Shown: piece by piece, positions 45,316-64,000 of the stretch
How positions within the stretch are numbered: the stretch's first letter is position 1
How the letters are laid out: the number at the start of each line of letters is the position of its first letter
NCBI GenBank assembly: GCA_021018815.1
Contig: JAITYX010000012.1
Coordinates: forward strand, 9,535,001 to 9,599,000
Direction: 5' to 3'
DNA length: 64,000 nucleotides
Source of the DNA: Talinum fruticosum
Lineage: Eukaryota > Streptophyta > Magnoliopsida > Caryophyllales > Talinaceae
The notes under the pieces: generated by a model
Databases searched by the model: none
Seen by the model: only the letters and a program-made list of their open reading frames with translations
What the model was told of the DNA's origin: nothing
Translations under genes and position numbers: made by a program

Positions 45316-45628
45316 AAGATCGTCTTAAAGGAAAGTGTGAGATGTAAAGATGCAGAAAGCTTGCTCGTTGTATTAATAAAAGATCGAAGTCCGTATAGAA
45401 GGGAGGAATGTGTGCCCCAGTTGAGCCCTTTCGGAAAAGTTGCATCAATCGTGGGCGATTCCTTTACAAAATCTTTGGGACTTAGGCTGGGTGGGTCTTT
45501 AAAGAAAGGCCCCATGCTAGACAATGAGCTCGAACTATTTACATAAACACCATTATCTCATGAGTTCGATGTCTTCGGGAGGCGCAGTCGGACCTTGACA
45601 TGATCTTACGTGGTGGTAAAACACACCA

Positions 45629-46162
45629 TCATAGTCTCGGAGACTTTGGTTGGGGCTCCGCCTTTAGCTTCTTACCCTTGGGATCATCATGAGTCTTCCC
45701 CTCCTCTTTTCGCTTATCCATCAAAGGTCGAAGGCTTACTACATAGCATTCACGTGCGGTCTTTTGGTCTCCGTAGACCTCACCTACAGATCCATCATCA
45801 AGCTTATGCTTCATGAGGAGAAGGTATGGAGCGACGACCGCTTTGATCCGGTTGAGAGTGGGATGTCCAATGATGACATTGTAGGCAGAAGGGATGTCGA
45901 TCACTAGGAATTTCACTTCGATGTTTCGGCCCCTTACCTTCTCTCCAACCCCGATCGGCGGGCGGATCATGCCTATGGGGTGTATCATCCGCCTTCCGAA
46001 TCCGACGACGAGATTGACAAGGGAAATGAGATCCTGAGGGGTATACTTCGATTGACTTAGGCATTCCATGGTGATGATGTCTATCGAGCTCCCCATGTCG
46101 ATAAGGACCTCGCGGACTATGGCGTCCAAAATCTTCGAGTGTGATGACCAAAGGATCCTCAT
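45629..46162 (-). pseudogene. Ty3/Gypsy (Tat-like) protease remnant, minus strand
   Basis: The minus open frame has VREVLIDMGSSIDIITMECL (the retropepsin site, usually DTGSS, Thr changed to Met), then VGFGRRMIHPIGMIRPPIGVGE, VKFLVIDIPSAYNVIIGHPTLNRIKAVV, LDDGSVGEVYGDQKTARECYV. This is the protease order of the Tat/Ogre-type Gypsy polyprotein. It follows gag on the same strand. No RT, RNase H or integrase follows toward 44000. Confidence 0.82.
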
Positions 46163-46199
46163 GTGGGGCGGCCATGCCTTTCAAATCTTGTTCTTCGAA

Positions 46200-48110
46200 G
46201 GTCATTGTGGGCACCTTCGGAGGTGGAGGCTGGCCGGTGATCAAGACTTGTTGAGCGCTCTTGAGGTGAGCCTTCCAGGAAGAGAGGGTCGTGCCCCTGC
46301 AAATCCCCAAGCAATGGTGGCTACAATCTTAGTAGCATCATCATCGTTATAGTGCTCATATCCCCGCCTTGAAGAACCTCCTTGTGCTCCATGGGTATCT
46401 TTTTTGAGAAAGCGATCAATTTTCCCATTATCCACCAACTCCCCAAGCGCCTTATTCAACGTGCGACACTCGTAGTGTTGTGTCCGGTTTGTTCATGAAA
46501 TTTGCAATATTTGTTGGAAGCTCGCGCTTTCGCAGGAGTGGACATGGGAGGTGGTTTCTTGAGCATGGGATGCCCTTTGATCTCCATCATAATACTTTGG
46601 GGGTCGGTGTTGAAGCGGTGGTCCACTTCATTTCTCCAAGACTTCTCTTCATTTTGAGGATTAAATTTTTCATCTCCTCCTTTCTTCTCGACCTCATCTC
46701 CTTCCTCTCGCGCAGATCTCCGTGACCTGAATAAAGTCGGCCGCCTTTCGGAGTGCTTACGCCGAGTGGACACCTTTTGTTCAGCGAGGGAAAATTTGAA
46801 TCTTCCGCTTCGAGTCCATTAAGGAAGGCGGTGTAGGCGACTCCGTCTTCCAGGTCGGAGATAAAGATAGCCTCTCCATGAAACCTTCGGACATAGTCCT
46901 TAAGGGTCTCATTTCTCCTCGCTTAATCTTGGAGAGATGGATGCTAGTCTTCTTACGCTTGCAACTTGCGATAAATTGTGCAACGAACTTCTCACATAGC
47001 TCTTCAAAGGAAGAGATGCTCCCTTGAGGAAGATTATTGAACCATTTCTGCGCGACTCCGTTTAGTGTAGCAGGGAAGAATCGGCGAGTAGGTCGCATCG
47101 TTCGCGTCCTGCACGTACATATGAGATTTATAGTACGCCGGGTGATCTTCGGGATCAGCTGTGCCATTGTATGGGTCGATGTTTGGGACTTTTATCTCGC
47201 TTCATTCGGGAGCATTCATGATCTTCTTCGAAAATGGAGTCTTTAAATTATGCTAGATCGGCCTTGAATCGGAGCCGGACACGGGAATGCGCGGGGTTAG
47301 TGGTGTGGAACTTCCACCAGGGAAGGACTCTTCCTCCTTTCATATTTGATTTCTCAAGACGCCTTTCTCTTGATCGCTCCCGCTCCGGGTGACGGACCGC
47401 TCTTCATCGCGCCTTGGAGCATGATAGGCTCGGCGAGAATTGCGACTACGCGTAGCCGATCATGCAGGATCGGCGGACCTTCGCTTCCTTGGGGCCCTCG
47501 CTCCTTGTTTGGGGCAAGGGCATCGCCATGTTCCTCAAATGAGGCGAACGCCTCGCTGTGAGTGGCATAGGGGTTGAGGCCATGTGCAAAGTGGCAACCC
47601 TCTCGTTGGCTCCGTGAAGAGCTTTCTTTTCCTCAATAATCCCTCAAGCATCGCCCTCTTCATGACGCCTTGTTAGGGGGCACTTAGCCGCTCGGGGCAA
47701 GTGCCGTCGAGGCCTCGGTGGGCTGCACTGGAGCCACGTCGGAGGGCATCCCGCCCGAGAAGTGGCCAACAGCTGACCTCCCGAGGGGTTGTGCCGTACC
47801 CGGAGTCGGGGTGTAGTTGAAGGGCATGATGGGCATGCGCCTGTTCCATGGTGGCTCGCACTTGTTCTTGCACTTGTTGTGCGACGAGTCATTTTAAGGG
47901 TCTCTATTAAGTTCTAAAGAGCCCTTAGGGTGACGTACCCCTCCGCCCGGTGTGGCGGTTGCCGGTAGACCACCGAGATGATTCCGCATCCTCGGCTGAG
48001 AAGCGTGGCGGGATTGGCCCCCGTAGGCATTGAGCGATGAGGGTGAAGGACGAGTGGGTTGGTCGTGTTGCGCGTCATCTTAGATCGAGATCGAGCGCCA
48101 CTAACAACCA
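46200..48110 (-). pseudogene. Ty3/Gypsy (Tat-like) gag remnant, minus strand
   Basis: Minus-strand pieces in order: an N-terminal part near 48110 (VVSGARSRSKM), an LVAQQ..EQVRATMEQ segment (about 47870), the gag core RRFFPATLNGVAQKWFNNLPQGSISSFEELCEKFVAQFIASCKRKK (about 46950-47080), then a knuckle-like YCKFHEQTGHNTT (about 46465-46510) and ALGELVDNGKIDRFLKK (about 46400-46450). It is split by one-base shifts. The PATL.G.A..WF..LP..SI.SF.EL segment is Retrotrans_gag of the Tat lineage. Confidence 0.82.
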
Positions 48111-48542
48111 TATGCTACCTTCCTCCCCACGGATGGCGCAAAGCTGTTTCGGAGAAAACCAAGTTGATGATATGGATGATGATTCGGAGAGAAGAAGGAT
48201 TTACCGCTCCAGTTCCGAGGACGTGGCACGATCGATCCGATTCCACGTGACAACCGGTTGAACCTGCAAAGGCGAAGCCCCGGGGTGTATCCCGGGAATG
48301 CTCCTCCGACGAGTGATCAACTTGATTGAAGGGATCGAGAAAATCTTCCTCGATGTGCATGGAGGGAATTCCTTGGGAGTTGAGAGGTTTTCCAAAGGTG
48401 GAAACTCTTGGGATGAGTGTTGATGAGTGTTGAAAGCTTAAGAGCTTAAGAGCTGTGAAGCTTGAATGTGTGATTATGAGGAAAATGAGAATTGTGGAAT
48501 ATGGAACATGTGAGAATCCCCTTGAAGTTGGGGATTGATGGG

Positions 48543-48550
48543 TATATATA
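48543..48550 (-). promoter_or_regulatory. TATA box upstream of the Tat-like gag (minus strand)
   Basis: Reads CCCCTATATATACCC on the minus strand, with a plausible leader (48110-48520) before gag. It suggests that 48110 to about 48720 is the 5' LTR/leader of the minus-strand element. I could not find the other LTR in the window. Confidence 0.4.
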
Positions 48551-48759
48551 GGGGAATTCTAAAGGGGTAGTATAGTAATTTACCGTAGTTTAGGGGAAAC
48601 TCTAACCCTAATGGGTTTTGGGCTTTTACATGACCCGTTAAGGGTTGGCTTGTGTTGATATCTTCCTTATCCGACTGATTAGGCCCAGTTGACCGGTGAT
48701 GTGGCGGGTGAGCTGAAACTGTCCGAGAAATACCGAATCACTTACTAAAAATAATTTTT

Positions 48760-48977
48760 TAGATAAAAAAATTAAGCTCACTCATTTTACATGTAACTCA
48801 AAATTAAATTATATTATTTTTTGATGGTCAAGATGTATATAACTAACTATTAAGCTATGTTAATTTTTTATGATCAAAGCAATAAACTTTTTTAAAAATA
48901 AAGATTAGAGAAAAAAGGAATAATATAATATACATCTTATAATTTTTAGACAAATATTATAAACATAACCCTTGTGT
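48760..48977. other. Intergenic AT-rich
   Basis: No feature seen. Confidence 0.5.
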
Positions 48978-49571
48978 AAAGTTGGCAAATAGGTCGGGTC
49001 AGGTCGAGTTTATGTTCATGCCGAACCTAAGCGGGTTGACAAATTACCGACTCGAATCTAACCCGATTAATTAAACGAGTTGAAAATTCTAACCTCGTAC
49101 CTATTTATTTTTTAAATGGGTCGACCTAAAATTGACATGTTCACCCGTATGCTTCAAGTTTAGACTACCTAAATACATATTTACCCTTTTAAGATAATCA
49201 ATTATATTTTTATAAAAAAAGATAATCAATTATATTAAAATCATTAGTATAAGAAATAGTCTTTTAATCCTGTTCATCATCACAAGGCCATTATGCATAC
49301 TTTATAACTCTAAAAACATACATACATCTGCCATGAATGTGTAAGATACCTTCATTTTTCACATTTTTATTTCCCTTAATGACCCTTACCCCTTTAACGC
49401 CCCCTTCCTGTTTTCAAAAATCACATAATATTTTTTATTTTAATTTTTAAAAATAAACGGGTTAAACGTATTATTGTTTAAGTAAACAGGTTGAAAATCT
49501 CTACCCAAACCCGCTTAATTTCGTGCAGATTCGTGTCGGTAATCATATCGAGTAAGCTTTTCCCAACTCTA
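48978..49571. mobile_element. Small non-autonomous element with AAGTTGG/CCAACT ends and GGGTCGGGT subterminals
   Basis: The left end, AAAGTTGGCAAATAGGTCGGGTC, and the right end, ...TTTTCCCAACTCTACC, are imperfect inverted repeats. Between them lie CGGGTTGAC, ACCCGATTAATT, AACGGGTTAAACG and ACCCGCTTAATT copies in both orientations. No coding. It looks like a MITE-like DNA element. A clear target duplication is not visible, so the borders are approximate. Confidence 0.45.
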
Positions 49572-50149
49572 CCCGTGCATTAGAACAAGTTAAAAACTAG
49601 TTTCTCATATTTTTGTGCAATTAGTTATACTGGAGACCTTTGACTTGATTATCTTGGTAAAAATCCATAATTATTTGTTATTTTGTTGAAGAATTATTTG
49701 TGTTTTTTGAGAATATATTACAGTATTAATGAATTTGGTGGTAGTTTAGGGTTTATTTTAGGGAGTTTTGTTTAAGAAATTGATTTATGATGAACTTTGG
49801 TGGTTTTCATTCATGTTGATGCTTGTCAAGTATAAAATCTAAGTTGGTTCAAGTTGAAATGTAAAGGATCCCACGTGTATACTCTGAAATTTTGGATTTT
49901 AATTCAAATTCTAGATCTAGAAAGAATTTATAAATAGTAGTTCTGCGACTAAATTTAACTTACAATTTACAATTTTAAATTTGATTTGAATTTTGAAATT
50001 TTATATTTTGATTTGAATTCAAATCTAAATATTCTGGTTGAGAACCCGAAACTCTCTAATTTTTTAAAAGAAATTTTATTCAGTGACAAAAATTGTGGTC
50101 GGTGATTGATTTTCTTTTTTAATTATTTTCATAATAGAGCACTGAACTT
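49572..50149. other. Intergenic AT-rich
   Basis: AT-rich, with short GAATTTGAAT-like inverted phrases at about 49890-50030. No gene. Confidence 0.5.
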
Positions 50150-51270
50150 TTTCAAATTTGATGAATTCTGATGAATTTATCTGTTTTGATAAATTTTACA
50201 ATAATATTAATGAATGTATGTGCATGTATATGCTTTTTTTATAGAAATAATATTATTAATTAAAAATTTAATTACTTAATTACCATTTTTATTTGCATTT
50301 GACTCAAAATTATTATCAACGTATATAATGAATTTAATATAAATGTGATAAATATTTTAGTTAAATAAATATACCTCCAGTTTTTCTAAAAATTCTTATG
50401 AATGTAGATATTTATTCATTCATGCAAAAAGCATAAAATTAAAGAATCAAGTACATAGAAAATTTACAGATAAAAATGTACAAACCAATAAATTTTACAA
50501 TAATACTTATGGATTTTATAACAATATTGATGAATCTGCAAAAAGTTTTTACATTTGTCAATGTTCATCATATTTTTCTTCACATTCATCACTTTTTTTC
50601 CATAATTTGTGCTAAGTTTTTCTTATTTGTTCTCTGCATGAATTTATCAATAGTTAGTTAATATTCATCAAAAATAATTAGCATGTTCATCGCTAACATT
50701 AATATATTTTCATATAAAAATACACATTTAATATGAAACTATCCAAATATATCTAAATGAACAAATATTCATCGGTAAATTAGTATATTCATGAAAAAAA
50801 TCATAGTAGTGCACATATTTTCTTTAACATAAGATAAATTAAAAAAATAAGCAAATATTCTCTGACAAAGATTAACATATTCATAACTAAAATTCACATA
50901 TTCATAAAACAATAAGTATTCGATATTCTTTTTTAAATGGAATATCCAACAATTGATAATCTATATTATTGAAGAATTACAAATTCATCAATGCAAAAGG
51001 CAATTTATCAACCGAAACATTATATTCATCAATACAGAAGCAGATCAAATATAAAAGACATAGATTTATCAATATAGTAGAAAAATTTATTGAAGAAAGC
51101 ATCATATTCATCAATGTAAAAGACAAATTTATTAAAGAAAACATCATATTCATCACTATATAAGACATCGGACTTAAAAAACTCAAATTCATTATTATAA
51201 AAGACAAATTCATCATAAAAGAAGATTCATCAATACAGACGAGACTTGACTTAAAAATATTATGCATATT
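50150..51270. repeat. TTCATCA/TGATGAA-rich degenerate repeat array
   Basis: TTCATCA, or its complement, recurs many times. At the left (50158-50220, 50520) it is mainly TGATGAAT; at the right (50980-51240) it is mainly ATTCATCAAT, often followed by A(T/C)A(G/A)AAGACAAATT at spacings of about 50-60 bases. Hence the array has a loose inverted arrangement. Spurious ORFs on both strands arise from it. Confidence 0.55.
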
Positions 51271-52340
51271 TTATTTTATTTTATTTTTTACCTTTATAAA
51301 CCTTTAGTAATCTCGAGGTAAAAATTTAACATTGATTAATGATCAAAATCAAACCAAAGAACAAATTATGAGAAATCTTATCAAATCAAATCACATATCT
51401 TCAACATTGATCGCAATTGAGAAATAAAATAATGAATCAAGTCAAATTTAGTGCTATAGAAATCAAACGAGATGAAATCTTAACGAAGTTGGAAGTGAAT
51501 CAAAGAAAGGAAACAATTTAACGAGTGAAACTCAAAATTGATGTCTAAATTGAAAGAAGGGAAAGGTAGAGACTATGTTGAGAGAATCGACCTAATCAAT
51601 AAGAGGATCAATGGTACGACCAGGTCGAACCGTTTAGTCCAAATTAAATCGGTTGGCTCGATTGATGGTTGAATTGGGTTAGACTGGTTAAACCCGTTAT
51701 ACATTTGAGTAAAAAACAAAGTCACCTCAATTCATATTTATAAAAAGAATTGTGGGTCTTGTCTAAAAATCTCATCTAAACCCTAATATTTTTAATCTTT
51801 TTATCTCTTGAAAAAACAAAACCCTAATTGCTTTTAAGCTCCTCCTATTACTAGCCTCTTTCTCCCTCCTCTAAATCTTATCACACCTCTCTCAATCCTG
51901 TAAAGCTCCTCTCTCTCTCTCCTCTTTATCATCACACTCTCCTCTCACACCTCTCTCTCTCCTCTAGATCCTAAATTATCTAAGTTGCCTCTCTCTCTTC
52001 TAAATATCAACACCGCTAAATCCTAACAGTACGACCATCACCGACCAAAGAGTGAGCAACAATGGAGAACGTCAGGTAGAAGGCTCAAGAGAGGAGAGAG
52101 AGAGAGGTAGAAAAAACTCACGATCGAACCACGATCAAGTGGGTCAAGTAAGTCGACCGATTCACACCGGTTTTTCGATTCAATTGTCCGAACGAGCCAA
52201 ACCATTAACCTCGACCGTTAAAGAGACTGGTTTGACCGATCTGTCCAATCCGATTCTCGTAACATAGGGTAGAAAGAGAGAATGCCAAAGGAGAGAGAGA
52301 AAGCGACGAAAAGAGAGAGTGTGCCCGGAGGGAGAGAGAG
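51271..52340. other. Intergenic with imperfect inverted repeat around a CT/GA-rich core
   Basis: 51640-51700 (AATCGGTTGGCTCGATTGATGG and so on) and 52180-52250 (its approximate complement around GAACGAGCCAAACCATTAACC) face each other around a core of CTCTCTC (51850-51990) and GAGAGAG (52085-52340). It may be another MITE-like element. No gene is supported. Confidence 0.4.
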
Positions 52341-53475
52341 AGCACTTAAAACTCAGGAGACATAATATATGAGATAATTATATAATATTTGTATTTAAAT
52401 ATAATTCTTTTCCTTCTTTTAATTTAAACCACCAAATAGGATAATTTTATCTATTACCATATAAGAATTGTTATATTCAATATCCCATTTCCAAAAAAGA
52501 TTAGTTTCCTCCATCAAATTGTACTATTTCACTGGGACCCACGAACCAGAGTGCATCATAATATAAGTATCGACCTCCCACTTGCTCAAATGGTCTCCTC
52601 TAATTCTCTAATTTGGGTCAAATAATATGACTCCTAACCCTCCCCCCACCCCGCCCCCAACCACCACCTTTGGGACTTTCTAACCCGATTTGACGGTAAA
52701 ACAGGTCGCCAATCAAGGTGGTTGACACATTGCTTTAACCAGATCGAACACCGGATCAATTTAACCAATCTCTAAGCAGATCCAACACCGTATCAATTTT
52801 CTTAACATTGGCTGTGGTGTGTGGTTTTCTCTTCTTGATTATTCGAAGTCAAGCCTTGGCTTTATACGCTAACATGGGCTAAATTATATTAACCCAAAGA
52901 AAACAATTGTGCCCAACCATACATAATTAGAAGAACACCAAGACCACATTGGTCTCAACTCCGCGAGTCTAACAAGGATTTGATTAGTTATGGAGTTTCT
53001 TTGTTCTTTCTTTCTCCCTTAGCTAATTCGGTTGAACCTCAAACAAACACAATAGCTCATAATTATAATTACCATAAATTATATAATCACAATAACTTTA
53101 CAAGATTTATATTACCTTATTATTACATTATATTTAACCAAACATCCCACGAGTATCATAGTTGAATGCGGGACCAACACAATCTTTAATTTACTCTATT
53201 GCCTATTCTACACATGTCAAAATTTTCTGTAGAAAAGGTATACGTACATCAATACATACGTAAGAGGTCCACATACATTTGAGCTAGCACTATTTTAACC
53301 AAATTAGAGCCAATCAATCAGGTCCAGAAGATTGAGGATGCAAGAATCCAGTAACCTCGCTCGTGAAAACTATGTCAAACCACCACTATTCCAATGGGTA
53401 AGAAAGAATCTCAGCAAAGCTCACTTGCTATAGCGTACCCCAATATCAAAATTTAATACTCAAATAATGAATCAA
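52341..53475. other. Intergenic, 3' flank of NSF
   Basis: AT-rich, with a C-rich patch at 52640-52670. The last 100-200 bases before 53476 should hold the NSF 3' untranslated region (minus strand). I do not see a decisive polyadenylation signal. Confidence 0.5.

Positions 53476-64000
<10,525 letters not shown>

Noticed and set aside
47346..48261. Several plus-strand ORFs
   Set aside because: They are shadows of the minus-strand Tat-like gag and its leader.

Overview
This window is plant nuclear DNA, an angiosperm and most likely a eudicot. The evidence is AT-rich introns with GT..AG borders, plant-type LTR retrotransposons primed by initiator tRNA-Met, plant MULE and CACTA transposons, and one spliced gene for the vesicle-fusion ATPase NSF. 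I cannot name the species. No prokaryotic, organellar or viral genome segment, tRNA, rRNA or CRISPR array is evident.

Layout. (1) 1-8676: a Ty3/Gypsy chromovirus of the Tekay/Del type. Its left LTR is cut by the window edge, its LTRs are long (about 2.74 kb) and nearly identical, and its interior is shrunken and decayed. (2) 10279-28640: one decayed MULE transposase gene split into three pieces by two later insertions: a minus-strand Sirevirus-like Copia element (10352-21071, target duplication GACCT) and a CACTA element (21840-26343, target duplication AGA). Removing both insertions and one copy of each duplication brings the MULE pieces together, and the frame runs on across the Copia junction. 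(3) 28640-31410: transposon debris, including an orphan CACTA terminus. (4) 31415-42314: a second, plus-strand Copia element of a related subfamily. It has gag, protease, integrase, RT, RNase H and an extra ORF between pol and the 3' LTR. (5) 42320-48760: repeats and a minus-strand Ty3/Gypsy Tat-like gag-protease remnant. (6) 48760-53475: AT-rich intergenic DNA with small repeat families. (7) 53476-64000: the 3' two thirds of an NSF gene on the minus strand, 13 exons seen, continuing past the right edge.

Only NSF looks like a host gene. NSF disassembles SNARE complexes after membrane fusion. Its exons are clean except for one apparent single-base loss in a C run (57882-57886) that breaks the frame in the D2 domain.

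A pattern runs through the retrotransposons: all three tRNA primer-binding sites and many differences between sister LTRs are altered at CAG/CTG trinucleotides. This looks more like methylation-linked sequencing or polishing error than ordinary decay. It means some, but not all, of the broken frames in the elements may not be biological.
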